DNA of 54,237 nt from Erysipelotrichaceae bacterium (GTDB lineage: Bacteria > Bacillota_I > Bacilli_A > Erysipelotrichales > Erysipelotrichaceae). Within the stretch, counting starts at the first letter, position 1. Every line of letters starts with the position of its first letter. The translations under genes were made by a program, and so were the position numbers. Below are positions 1-8,312 of the stretch, piece after piece. The notes under the pieces were generated by a model. The model saw nothing but the letters and a program-made list of their open reading frames with translations. It searched no databases and was not told the DNA's origin. The stretch covers positions 1 through 54,237 of the forward strand of contig JAFSUN010000009.1 in the NCBI GenBank assembly GCA_017445225.1, in the 5' to 3' direction.

Positions 1-238
1 AGCTTTGGCTGTTGTTTTACAGTCAGATACACTACCCCTCACCCCAGAATATTATACCACATACTTGATTTATATTCTAGTGCGGATCTAATATAACAGG
101 CTTTCTTTATGTTAGAACTCTTTTCTGAAAAAACATTTTTTGAAAGAACACACCTTCTGGAGTGATGGTTATTTTGTCTGTTCTATTGGCGAGACAAACC
201 CAGATACTGTTAGAAAGTATACTGAAAACCAGGGATGA
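1..238 (+). pseudogene. tnpA: IS200/IS605-type TnpA transposase remnant
   Basis: The last 28 codons before the TGA at 236-238 translate to a tail with FWSDGYFVCSIG and RKYTENQG, which is the C-terminal signature of single-strand IS200/IS605 transposases (Y1 family). Upstream the matching protein is spread over several frames: LQSDTLPLTP is in frame 2 near base 30, and FFMLELFSEKT is in another frame near 100. In-frame stops such as the TAG near 111 break it. I read this as a decayed transposase whose 5' part is outside the window. Family assignment rests on the tail motif; the upstream pieces are weaker. Confidence 0.7.
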
Positions 239-290
239 TGGCATTCATCCCATCGACTGAAGATCAATGGGTTTTCTGCCAGAATTTATA
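1..290 (+). mobile_element. Right end of a decayed IS200/IS605-like element
   Basis: Directly after the tnpA remnant lie two stem-loops. The first pairs 232-238 (GGGATGA) with 245-251 around a 6-base loop. The second pairs 249-256 with 264-271 with one mismatch and is followed by TTTTCTGCC. Subterminal hairpins after tnpA are how IS200/IS605 elements mark their right end, since they lack terminal inverted repeats. The exact end, near 285-290 in an AT-rich stretch, cannot be fixed without an empty site. Confidence 0.55.
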
Positions 291-439
291 TAAAAAACTC
301 CCTTTAAGCACCCGTCAAAAACAATTGTGTCTTTCGGGGAAGCCTCACAGGGAGTAACAAGCCTATTAACAGATATATTATTTCATACTGGTCAGCAGAC
401 TGTCAATTACTTTTATCGTGATCCACCCCGTTTATAAAT
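291..439. other. Intergenic stretch with nothing recognised
   Basis: This AT-rich stretch lies between the IS remnant and the stop codon of the HAD-family gene on the other strand. I found no ORF with a ribosome-binding site and no convincing terminator for the HAD gene. Confidence 0.4.
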
Positions 440-2281
440 TCAATCGATGATGCGGAATCCCAGCTTGTCAGCAATTCCGGCGATCCGCCAGTCGTAGGCT
501 TCCAGCTGTTCATGGAATGTGGTTTCCAGGGTATGAACATACGGTTCATCGCCTTCATACCAGCTGCCGAAGATCTGGGACTGGCCGTGTTTCTCATAGC
601 GCGGTTTGGCCGTGATGCCCTTGGCACCCCACTTGCCCTGGAAATGGATCTTCTTATCACCGATATGGAAGACGGCATCCTTATACATCACGGTACCGTC
701 ATCGGAATAAGGCTGATGGAACCAGTCGCATTCCATCCGAATGTTTTCGGAAACCACCGGTTCTTCCCCTTCCAGATAATACATGCCGACCCCGTCACCC
801 TCAGCATTGATGAACACTATGCAGGATTCCCTGCGGCCATCCGGGCGGATGCCGTGATCCAGCACCAGAATGTAGGACATGATGGCGCCGACATCGCGGT
901 CTTCATCAGACGACATGAAGACCTTGTCAAAGCTGCCCAGGAATCTTACCGGCTTGCCATTGTAGGTGCCGGTCACGATGGACGGCTGAATGATCTGGGC
1001 AAAGTTGCAAAGCTTGCCCATGCGCTGAATGATGCAGTAGTCAAACGGTTCGGCCACCAGATCCAGAAAATCCCCTTCCTTCCAGTAGCCTCTTAAGCCC
1101 TTTTCATCCCACACATAACGGTACTGGGAGAAAGGCTCCTCGGTTCCATAGCCGTAGGTCCAGGGATCTTCCGACAGCAGGCGGAATTCTCCGGTAGGCT
1201 CCTTCTGCGCCATGTCGTCACCATGCTCAGGACTCTGGACGCCAAGGGAATTACAACTTAAGCGCGCACAGCCGCCGAAGCGGTAGCTGGACCGGTTGCC
1301 GTGGCGGACAAACAGGACCGGCGGCTTATCCGGACCGTCCGTATAGATCGAGCCATAGGCATCGACCAGCGCCATCTTGCCGTGATGGTCAAAGTCGTTA
1401 TCCATGATCTGCGGCCGGTTTTCAAAGAAGTCCTTCTGATGCTTGGTCACGATGATGTACTTTTCCATGTTTTTTCTATCCTCCTCAAGTGGTTCGATCA
1501 GGCCGAGTTCGACCAGCTTGTAATAAATGCCATCCTCCAGGACATCGCCGATCACTTCCTCGGCGATCTCCTTTAATCCATCCCAGCTGTTGCCCATTGC
1601 ATATCCATGTCCGACTGCCTTCAGCATCTCCACATCATTATAGGAATCGCCGAAGCAGTAGCAGTCCTCCTTCCGGAGATTTTCCCTTTCCAGATATCTT
1701 CTGATGCCCTCTCCCTTATCGGTTCCAATGCCGTTATAGTCATAGCAGGTCTGCTCAGGAAACGGGTTGGTGATGTTGAGCTTATCCTTAAAGCGTTCAT
1801 ACATCATCTCACCGATCTGGTGATCAGGGGTCGTCACCATCATCATGATCGTCGGCAGATCGGTTCTTTCCTTAATGTCCTTGTATTCGGTCTCATCATC
1901 CCAGCCTTCAACAAAGTACTCATGCAGATATTTTCCCAGGCCGTTGGTAAAGATGTCATAGCCGTTTTCCAGATAGTAGATGGAGCCGGTCTCCTCACAG
2001 GCCTGCATTACATCTTTTACCAGATCCGGATCGATCTGCAGAAAGGCCGTCGGCCAGTCTTTCAGTTCAAAGATGGCACCGTTGCACATCATGTAGCCGC
2101 TGACCGGAATGCTCATGATCGATTCCGGCAGCATCGATTTCATTCTGCCGGAAGCGATGATCACCCGATGTCCCTTCTCCTGCAGACGTCTTAAACTGTA
2201 GACCGTCCGTCTTGAAGGGTTTTTCATGCCCCGGGGTACATCGATTATGGTTCCGTCAATATCGAAAAAAAGTGTCTTCAT
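440..2281 (-). CDS. HAD-superfamily (Cof-type) phosphatase fused to an uncharacterised C-terminal domain
   Basis: The start is the ATG at 2281, behind AAAAGGAGCGGCC; the in-frame ATG 21 codons upstream has no such site. Residues 1 to about 265 are a Cof/IIB-type HAD phosphatase: the nucleophile motif DIDGT near residue 7, then IIASGR, and later GDSYNDVEML, the acidic magnesium site. Such enzymes hydrolyse small phosphorylated metabolites in the cytoplasm. Residues 272 to 613 are about 340 residues rich in aromatic and beta-type sequence that I do not recognise. Typical Cof proteins are about 270 residues long, so this is more than twice the usual size. A strong Shine-Dalgarno sequence precedes the in-frame ATG of residue 272, so the second half may also be made separately. 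It lies downstream of the NAD genes but has its own promoter. Substrate unknown. Confidence 0.8.
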   Translation of the reverse strand: MKTLFFDIDGTIIDVPRGMKNPSRRTVYSLRRLQEKGHRVIIASGRMKSMLPESIMSIPVSGYMMCNGAIFELKDWPTAFLQIDPDLVKDVMQACEETGSIYYLENGYDIFTNGLGKYLHEYFVEGWDDETEYKDIKERTDLPTIMMMVTTPDHQIGEMMYERFKDKLNITNPFPEQTCYDYNGIGTDKGEGIRRYLERENLRKEDCYCFGDSYNDVEMLKAVGHGYAMGNSWDGLKEIAEEVIGDVLEDGIYYKLVELGLIEPLEEDRKNMEKYIIVTKHQKDFFENRPQIMDNDFDHHGKMALVDAYGSIYTDGPDKPPVLFVRHGNRSSYRFGGCARLSCNSLGVQSPEHGDDMAQKEPTGEFRLLSEDPWTYGYGTEEPFSQYRYVWDEKGLRGYWKEGDFLDLVAEPFDYCIIQRMGKLCNFAQIIQPSIVTGTYNGKPVRFLGSFDKVFMSSDEDRDVGAIMSYILVLDHGIRPDGRRESCIVFINAEGDGVGMYYLEGEEPVVSENIRMECDWFHQPYSDDGTVMYKDAVFHIGDKKIHFQGKWGAKGITAKPRYEKHGQSQIFGSWYEGDEPYVHTLETTFHEQLEAYDWRIAGIADKLGFRIID

Positions 2282-2324
2282 GGCCGCTCCTTTTCCATTC
2301 CCCATTATTTCACATTCTAAAAAT

Positions 2325-2354
2325 ATTCTATCATGAGTCACCATTACAAGGCAA
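2325..2354 (-). promoter_or_regulatory. Promoter of the HAD-fusion gene
   Basis: Read on the minus strand: TTGCCT, an 18-base spacer, TAGAAT. The -35 box overlaps the run of T that follows the nadD terminator hairpin, so the end of one unit and the start of the next share bases. Confidence 0.5.
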
Positions 2355-2378
2355 ATCCCGGAACAGGCATTCCGGGAT
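2355..2378 (-). terminator. Terminator after nadD
   Basis: A 9-bp stem (ATCCCGGAA/TTCCGGGAT) with a 6-base loop lies just past the nadD stop codon. The following T run is short (TTTGCC), so termination may be incomplete. Confidence 0.6.
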
Positions 2379-2383
2379 CGTTG

Positions 2384-2950
2384 TTAACGATTATTAAGAT
2401 ACTGACGGTAGAGGTCCGCCGCCTTCTCATCGATCATTGCGGCAATGGCCTGGGGATCGTTGATGTGCTGGCGGATGTAGCTGCTGGAGATGTCGATCAT
2501 CGGCATCTTCATGATCACGTAGTCGCTCTTATCCAGTACTGCCATCTTACGCTTCAGGAATGCTTCCCCATAGGGTTCCCGGGGCATGATGATGAACGGA
2601 TACCCGAGCATCTCCCGGTAGTGTTTCCAGCGCGAGAAGCATCTGAGATTATCCCCTCCCAGGATCAGATGCAGGGAGTCATCGGGATATCTCTTTTTCA
2701 ATTCCCTGAACAGCAGATAGGTATAGGGAATGTCATTCAGGTCCCTTTCCAACAGAAGGCCTTCAATGTTCAGAACCTCGGCCATCTGCAGTCTCAATGC
2801 CAGCGGCGAGATGTTCTGCTTGTCCCAGTAGTTGCCGGTAGGAACCAGCAGCACCTTATCGCAGAGATCCTGCTTCAGGCATTCCCTGATGATGGCTTCA
2901 TGGCCCTTATGGAGCGGATCAAAGGATCCGCAATAGACGCCGATCCGCAT
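2384..2950 (-). CDS. nadD: Nicotinate-nucleotide adenylyltransferase
   Basis: This enzyme joins nicotinate mononucleotide and ATP to give deamido-NAD, the step before NadE. The 188-residue protein has the nucleotidyltransferase signature GSFDPLHKGH at residues 8-17 and ISSSYIR at 154-160, the two ATP-binding motifs of the family, and is of normal length. The start overlaps the nadE stop by one base (TGATG), so translation is probably coupled. The position after pncB and nadE supports NadD over other nucleotidyltransferases such as CoaD. Confidence 0.9.
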   Translation of the reverse strand: MRIGVYCGSFDPLHKGHEAIIRECLKQDLCDKVLLVPTGNYWDKQNISPLALRLQMAEVLNIEGLLLERDLNDIPYTYLLFRELKKRYPDDSLHLILGGDNLRCFSRWKHYREMLGYPFIIMPREPYGEAFLKRKMAVLDKSDYVIMKMPMIDISSSYIRQHINDPQAIAAMIDEKAADLYRQYLNNR

Positions 2951-3705
2951 CAGTCTTCCTTTTTGTAGACGGGAATGTTGAACTTGTGACGGGAACCGCG
3001 GTGCAGACGGCTGATGATCTTTTCTTCCTCTTCGCTGACCGGTAAGCCGTTCATTACCCGGGCGATGGCATTGTAGCTGACGCCCAGCTTCTCCTCATCG
3101 CTCATTCCGGACAGGCCGTCATCAGGCGTGCGGTATAAAACCTTTTCCGGTACGCCCAGCACCTCACCGACCTTGATGACCTCTTCCACGGTCAGGCTGT
3201 AGATCGGCGCGATGTCATAGACGGAATCACCGCCCTTGGTGAAATATCCAACATAAAGTTCACAGGCATTGGAAGTGCCGGGAACGATGTAGGTACCCCC
3301 CTTAACCGCGCTTAACAGCGCCGCCATGTAGTAGACGGACATCATCCGCATGCGGGGCTTGATGTTGATGTCGGAGTTCTTTACGGCTTCTTCGTCATAT
3401 TCGCCCAGCAGGTCGATCTGCTTCTTGAAGGTATCGTAGGTATCGGTCAGATCGATGTTGAGCAGTTCAAAGCCGAACTTATCGGCTACCAGTTTGGCCC
3501 CGGCGGCATCGATCGGCTTAGAGTGGCACGGCAAAGTCAGGCCAACGACATTTTCCGGCCCGATGGCCGCGCACATCAAAGCGGCGACGACAGCGGAATC
3601 CTTGCCGCCGCTGACCCCTAATACCGCTCCCTTGAGATGATTGGTTTCATAGTAATTACGGATGAATTCAACGATTCTGTCCTTTTCTCTTACGGCATCA
3701 AACAT
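2950..3705 (-). CDS. nadE: NAD synthetase, ammonia-dependent type
   Basis: It amidates deamido-NAD to NAD with ATP. The PP-loop SGGKDS is at residues 32-37, and the C-terminal half carries PGTSNACELYVGYFTKGGD, the acceptor and ammonia-site region of NadE. At 251 residues it has only the synthetase domain, with no glutaminase domain, so it should use free ammonia. It overlaps the end of pncB by 8 bases and touches nadD by one base. The three genes form the Preiss-Handler route from nicotinate to NAD. Confidence 0.92.
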   Translation of the reverse strand: MFDAVREKDRIVEFIRNYYETNHLKGAVLGVSGGKDSAVVAALMCAAIGPENVVGLTLPCHSKPIDAAGAKLVADKFGFELLNIDLTDTYDTFKKQIDLLGEYDEEAVKNSDINIKPRMRMMSVYYMAALLSAVKGGTYIVPGTSNACELYVGYFTKGGDSVYDIAPIYSLTVEEVIKVGEVLGVPEKVLYRTPDDGLSGMSDEEKLGVSYNAIARVMNGLPVSEEEEKIISRLHRGSRHKFNIPVYKKED

Positions 3706-4912
3706 ATTTTATTACCTCGTTTTCCATTCTCCAGCTGACGCTTCTCTTCAGATAATGTACGTACTTTTCATTCTTGCACATGCCCTTGCCCTCGACGTCG
3801 GACAGCTTGGCAACATCCTGCCCGTTGCACAGCGTCACCTTCATGACGATGTTCAGCGGCTTTACACAGGTATCATTGGCGATGTAGGTGCCGATGCCGA
3901 AAGCGACATTGCATTCGTTATGGAAGTACTCATAGATGGTCGTGGCCTTTTCAAAGTTCAGGCTGTCAGAGAACAGCAAAGTCTTGTTCTTGGGATCAAC
4001 TCCGAGCTTCCTATAGTGTTCAATGATCTTGTCGCCCCAGACGTACGGGTCGCCGGAGTCATGACGGACACCGGTAAACAGCGTAGCATAGGTCAGGTCG
4101 AAGTCTCTCAGGAAACAGTCGGTGGTGATGGTATCCGTCAGAGCAGTTCCGTTGAGCACGCCATATTCATCCACCCAGGCCCGCAAGGCATAGTAATTGG
4201 AATAAGCGGGATTGTGGCGGTGATCACCCTGCCCGGTGCACATGATCCACTCATGGGCCATGGTACCTACCGGCTTGATCTCGTATTTCCGGGCCAGATA
4301 GACGTTTGAGGTTCCCAGGAAATTGGAATTGCCCAGATAGGCCTTGGCCAGATGGGAGACGGCCAGTTCCTGAGCCTCGGCTGACAGTCTTCTTCGCAAG
4401 CCGAACTCTGAGAAGGTCGCCAGCATGTACTCATTCTTGGAAAGCCGGTCAATCTTTTCCTGCAGTCTTTCCCGGAAACTTTCCATCAGCTGCTCGTAGT
4501 CATACTGCATTCGGAAGTAAACCTCATTGACGATGGCCAGGGTCGGCACTTCATACATCGAGGTATTCAGCCAGGTACCGCGGGTCTCGATCTTCAGACC
4601 GCATTCGTCATCGTCTGATATTTCAAAGTCTTCATAGCGCGGCTTCCAGAGTCTTAAGAAGTCCACATAGGAACCCTTCAGCCAGCGGATGGAATGCAGA
4701 TATTCCAGTTCGTCTTCCTTGAAGGAAAGCTGGCAGTACAGTCTGATCTGCCTCTTGATCTCCTCCAGCATTTCGGGAGTAAAGTGGACATCGGTATTGC
4801 GGCACTTGAAGGTCCAGGTCGTCTTATAACTGGGAAACTGGTGATAAATGGCCTGCCCCATGGAGAACTTGTACAGGTCGTTTTCCAGCAGGCTGTTGAT
4901 AATCTGTTCCAT
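3698..4912 (-). CDS. pncB: Nicotinate phosphoribosyltransferase
   Basis: It converts nicotinate and PRPP to nicotinate mononucleotide, the entry step of NAD salvage. NDLYKFSMGQAIYHQFP near the N terminus and VRHDSGDPYVWGDKI in the second half are family signatures. I start at the ATG at 4912, preceded by GTGAGG with an 8-base spacing; an ATG ten codons upstream has no good ribosome-binding site. The protein is then 404 residues, normal for bacterial PncB. It is the first gene of pncB-nadE-nadD. No de novo quinolinate genes are present in the window. Confidence 0.92.
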   Translation of the reverse strand: MEQIINSLLENDLYKFSMGQAIYHQFPSYKTTWTFKCRNTDVHFTPEMLEEIKRQIRLYCQLSFKEDELEYLHSIRWLKGSYVDFLRLWKPRYEDFEISDDDECGLKIETRGTWLNTSMYEVPTLAIVNEVYFRMQYDYEQLMESFRERLQEKIDRLSKNEYMLATFSEFGLRRRLSAEAQELAVSHLAKAYLGNSNFLGTSNVYLARKYEIKPVGTMAHEWIMCTGQGDHRHNPAYSNYYALRAWVDEYGVLNGTALTDTITTDCFLRDFDLTYATLFTGVRHDSGDPYVWGDKIIEHYRKLGVDPKNKTLLFSDSLNFEKATTIYEYFHNECNVAFGIGTYIANDTCVKPLNIVMKVTLCNGQDVAKLSDVEGKGMCKNEKYVHYLKRSVSWRMENEVIKYV

Positions 4913-5002
4913 AACATCATCCTCACTTTTCAACAACTTCATTTTACCATCATTGTGACGGTTTTACTTAACAATAAGCAGGAAATCGGCCTGTAAAAAG
5001 AA

Positions 5003-5026
5003 AACACCCCCGGTTGCTGCGGGGAT
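5003..5026 (-). terminator. Terminator at the end of the efp-hup operon
   Basis: On the minus strand a 7-bp stem (ATCCCCG with CGGGGGT, one G-U pair) and 7-base loop follow the hup stop codon, then GTTTTCTTTTT. It separates the HU gene from the pncB operon. Confidence 0.75.
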
Positions 5027-5046
5027 GCTGCGGTATCGGTTTAATC

Positions 5047-5337
5047 TTATTCCTTATCGCCTTTGATCTTCAAGCTTCGGCTGGGCTTGAAGGCCAAAGT
5101 CTTGCTGGGCAGGATGTCAATGCGGGTCGTCGTATTGGGAATGACCCCCTTCTTGCCGGCCCTCTCCTTCAGGTAGAACTTGCCGAAACCGGTCAGTTCC
5201 ACTTCATTGTCATGATTGACTTCACTGATGATCTCATCGATCAGATAATTCAGATAGGAAGTAGCATCCTTCTTGGTGATGTCAAATTCTTCCGACATTC
5301 TTTCGGCCAGGTCCTTGCGGAATATGCTCTTGCTCAT
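5047..5337 (-). CDS. hup: HU-family DNA-binding protein
   Basis: This is a histone-like protein that binds and bends DNA as a dimer. The 96-residue sequence has the HU fold pattern: KKDATSYLNYLIDEI helices, then VELTGFGKFYLKER and a basic arm ending in a proline-containing strand. HU proteins are about 90 residues. It starts two bases from the gpsA stop codon (TAAATG) and ends the operon. The arm contains PNTTTRIDILPSKTLAFKPS in place of the usual RNPRTG-type core, so it is a divergent HU/IHF member. Confidence 0.85.
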   Translation of the reverse strand: MSKSIFRKDLAERMSEEFDITKKDATSYLNYLIDEIISEVNHDNEVELTGFGKFYLKERAGKKGVIPNTTTRIDILPSKTLAFKPSRSLKIKGDKE

Positions 5338-6333
5338 TTAATTGCCTTCTTTCTTCAGATCTCTCATCATCAGGTCTCTGATGGCGATCGACGGTTTCTT
5401 ACCGGCGAACAGGACATTGTATACTTCGGTAGTGATCGGCATCTCAATGCCGTGGGCATCTGCTTCACCCTTGATGATCTTACAGGCATTGACGCCTTCG
5501 ACGGTCTTGGTATTGGTACGCCAGAATTCTTCCGCGCTGTCATTGATGCCGATGGAATAGCCGGCCTGCCAGTTACGGGAATGCCGGGAAGTGCAGGTAA
5601 CGATCAGATCACCCATCCCGCACAGGCCCATGAAGGTTTCCTTTCGACCGCCGAAATGGACACCGTAGCGAGTCATCTCCGCCAGTCCTCTGGTCATCAG
5701 GGAAGCCTTGGCATTATCACCCAGGCCCAGACCATAGAGAATGCCGGAAGCGATGGCGATGATGTTCTTGAGGGAGCTGCCGTACTGGCAGCCAATCATG
5801 TCGGTATTGAGGTATACGCGGAAATAGTCATTGGCAAAGGCCTTTTGCAGTTTCTTTCCGTATTCCTCATCTTCACAGACGATGTTGACCGTCGTCTGCA
5901 TGCCCAGGATCACCTCTTCGGCATGGCTGGGTCCCAGTAAGGCTGCGTAGCATTCCAGCTTGTCGCCAAACACTTTCTTGAATTCTTCCGACAGGAGCCC
6001 ATGGTTTTCCGGGTTGAAGCCCTTGGCCAGGTTGACGATGATGATCTTCTTATCAATCAGTTCGGCGATCTGTTTTCCGACTTCCACGGAAACGTTGCTG
6101 GGGGTGGCCATGACCACGAAGTCATAGCTGTCAATGTCCTTCAGTTCATTGACGGCTACCATCTCCCTGGGCAGAATGACGTTGTCAAAATACTTGTTGT
6201 TGGTATGGTTGTAGTTGATCTCCCGGACGGTGTTGGGGTTACGGGCGTAGACGGTCACCTGATGACCGTTGTCACACAATACCTTGCCGACGGCCAGTCC
6301 CCAGCTGCCGGAGCCTACGATTAATGCCTTCAT
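5338..6333 (-). CDS. gpsA: Glycerol-3-phosphate dehydrogenase [NAD(P)+]
   Basis: It reduces dihydroxyacetone phosphate to sn-glycerol 3-phosphate for phospholipid synthesis. The Rossmann motif GSGSWG is at residues 7-12; LLGPSHAEE and GSSLKNIIAIASG, which carries the catalytic lysine, follow, and the length of 331 is typical. Its start overlaps the der stop by one base, and hup follows at once. The der-gpsA-hup order matches the arrangement in Bacillus subtilis. Confidence 0.95.
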   Translation of the reverse strand: MKALIVGSGSWGLAVGKVLCDNGHQVTVYARNPNTVREINYNHTNNKYFDNVILPREMVAVNELKDIDSYDFVVMATPSNVSVEVGKQIAELIDKKIIIVNLAKGFNPENHGLLSEEFKKVFGDKLECYAALLGPSHAEEVILGMQTTVNIVCEDEEYGKKLQKAFANDYFRVYLNTDMIGCQYGSSLKNIIAIASGILYGLGLGDNAKASLMTRGLAEMTRYGVHFGGRKETFMGLCGMGDLIVTCTSRHSRNWQAGYSIGINDSAEEFWRTNTKTVEGVNACKIIKGEADAHGIEMPITTEVYNVLFAGKKPSIAIRDLMMRDLKKEGN

Positions 6334-7640
6334 CAGTTCTTCTTCCTCGCCAGTATTCTTATCGGGTTGCCTTCAAAGCCGAAGGCTTCTCTTAAACGGT
6401 TCTCCAGATAGCGCTGATAGGAGAAATGCAGCAGCGTCTCATCATTGACGAACAGCACGAAGGTTGGCGGGGCTACCGCAACCTGGGAAGCGTAATTGAT
6501 CTTCAGCCGGCGGCCGTTATGGGTCGGCGGCGGCGTGGTTATCTGGGCATCGGAGATCACCTCATTGAGCAGTGAGGTGCTGATGCGCTGCTGGGAATAG
6601 TCATAGACTTCGTTGATCAGCGGGAACAGGGTCTGAATGCGGCTGCGGTTCTTGGCGGAAACGAAAGCCACCGGCGCATAATCCAGATAGACGAACTGCT
6701 TGCGGATCTCCTTGGTCACCAGATCCATGGTGTACTGATCCTTCTCGACCAGATCCCACTTGTTATAGACGATGATGATGGCCTTGCCGGCCTGATGGGC
6801 GTAGCCGGCCACATGCTTGTCCTGCTCGCTGATGCCCAATGAGCCATCCAGAACGAACAGAACGACATCGCACTTGTCGATGGCCTTCATCGCCCTTAAT
6901 ACGGAATACTTCTCAATACTCTCGTAGATCTTGCCTCTCTTGCGGATGCCGGCGGTATCAACGGCCACATAGGAGACACCATCCTTTTCAAACGGTGTAT
7001 CGATGGCATCACGGGTGGTTCCCTCAATCGGGGAAACGATGACGCGCTGCTGGTTGATCATCGCATTGATCAGGCTGCTCTTACCGACGTTCGGCCGGCC
7101 GATGACCGCAAATCTGATCATGCCTTCATATTCTTCCTTTTCCTCATCGCCGAGATAAGCAACGATCTCATCCATCAGGTCACCGATGCCGATGCCGTGG
7201 ATGCCGCTGACGGGAAGCGGATCGCCCAGGCCGAGCATGTAGAATTCATAGATGTTGTCCCGCTGTTCGATGTCGTCGATCTTGTTAACGGCCAAAATGA
7301 CCTTCTTGCGGGTCTTCTGCAGCATTCTGGCGATGTACTGATCGTCATCGGTAACGCCATCGCGGCCGTTCGTCAGCATGATGATCAGGTCCGACTCATC
7401 AAGAGCCAGTTCCACCTGGGCCTTTATTTCTACTTGAAAAGGTTGATCCTCAATTTGGATGCCACCTGTATCAATGACATTAAAACTTTTGGTCAACCAT
7501 TCACACTTACCATAAATACGGTCACGGGTCACTCCCGGGGTATCGTCCACGATGGAAACTCTTTCTCCCACCATCCGGTTAAACACCGTGCTCTTGCCGA
7601 CATTGGGACGGCCGACTATGGCAACAGTTCCAATCGACAT
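6333..7640 (-). CDS. der: Ribosome-assembly GTPase Der (EngA)
   Basis: Der is an essential GTPase in 50S subunit maturation. It has two tandem G domains: GRPNVGKST at residues 10-18 with a DTPG motif, and GRPNVGKSS near residue 181 with DTAG. NKID and NKWD specificity motifs follow in each, then the C-terminal KH-like domain. Length 435 is standard. It lies between cmk and gpsA in the same operon. Confidence 0.97.
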   Translation of the reverse strand: MSIGTVAIVGRPNVGKSTVFNRMVGERVSIVDDTPGVTRDRIYGKCEWLTKSFNVIDTGGIQIEDQPFQVEIKAQVELALDESDLIIMLTNGRDGVTDDDQYIARMLQKTRKKVILAVNKIDDIEQRDNIYEFYMLGLGDPLPVSGIHGIGIGDLMDEIVAYLGDEEKEEYEGMIRFAVIGRPNVGKSSLINAMINQQRVIVSPIEGTTRDAIDTPFEKDGVSYVAVDTAGIRKRGKIYESIEKYSVLRAMKAIDKCDVVLFVLDGSLGISEQDKHVAGYAHQAGKAIIIVYNKWDLVEKDQYTMDLVTKEIRKQFVYLDYAPVAFVSAKNRSRIQTLFPLINEVYDYSQQRISTSLLNEVISDAQITTPPPTHNGRRLKINYASQVAVAPPTFVLFVNDETLLHFSYQRYLENRLREAFGFEGNPIRILARKKN

Positions 7641-7652
7641 GAAATCACTCCC

Positions 7653-8312
7653 TTACTCTCTGCTGGCGATAATTTCCATTATGGCGTCAGTCACTTCGAT
7701 TATCGACATGTTGGAGGTATCGATCTCCACGGCGTCATCCGCCTTTCTGAGCGGCGAATTCTTGCGGTGGGTATCCTGATAGTCCCTTTCGATAATTTCC
7801 TTCTTAAGAGTCCTCATGTTGCTTTCGAGGCCTCTTCTGGCATTTTCCTCATATCTTCTTCTGGCGCGGCATTCAACGGAAGCCGTCATGAAGATCTTTA
7901 CTTCGGCATCGGGCAGAACGACCGTTCCGATGTCGCGGCCATCCATTACGTAGCCCTTGTTTTCCGCGATCTTCTGCTGGAGTTCCACCAGCTTCTTTCT
8001 GACCACGGCATAGGCGGAAACGGTGGAAGCCAGCATCGAGATCTCATCGGTCCGGATGAGCTTGCTGACATCTTCACCGTACAGAAGCACCTTTTCATCG
8101 GGGGTGAAATCGATCTGGATCTCATTCATCTCCCGGGCCAGTTCTTCTTCATCTTCGTAGTTTATTCCCTTGCGCTTGACATCCAGGGCAACGCAGCGAT
8201 ACATCGCTCCGGTATCAAGATGCCGGTAATTCAGACGGTGACACAGTTCCTTGGCGATGGTGCTCTTGCCGGAGGCACTGGGTCCGTCGATCGCAATATT
8301 GATGTCTTCCAT
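7653..8312 (-). CDS. cmk: Cytidylate kinase
   Basis: It phosphorylates CMP and dCMP. The P-loop GPSASGKST is at residues 10-18, YRHLDTGAMYR follows, then VMDGRDIGTVVLPDAEVKIFMTAS and the lid RRRYEE. The 219-residue length is normal. Its start codon overlaps the stop of the long acidic gene by one base, so the two are probably translationally coupled. It is followed by der. Confidence 0.96.
   Translation of the reverse strand: MEDINIAIDGPSASGKSTIAKELCHRLNYRHLDTGAMYRCVALDVKRKGINYEDEEELAREMNEIQIDFTPDEKVLLYGEDVSKLIRTDEISMLASTVSAYAVVRKKLVELQQKIAENKGYVMDGRDIGTVVLPDAEVKIFMTASVECRARRRYEENARRGLESNMRTLKKEIIERDYQDTHRKNSPLRKADDAVEIDTSNMSIIEVTDAIMEIIASRE

Noticed and set aside
512-1096. Long plus-strand ORF opposite the HAD gene
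   Set aside because: It is the complement of a well-supported coding region, has no ribosome-binding site and shows no recognisable motif. Many such shadows occur opposite other genes here, for example 8906-10351 opposite the acidic protein.
4913-5000. Riboswitch or repressor site before pncB
   Set aside because: The gap before pncB is short and holds only the hup terminator and a weak promoter-like stretch; I saw no conserved aptamer-like structure or clear NiaR dyad.
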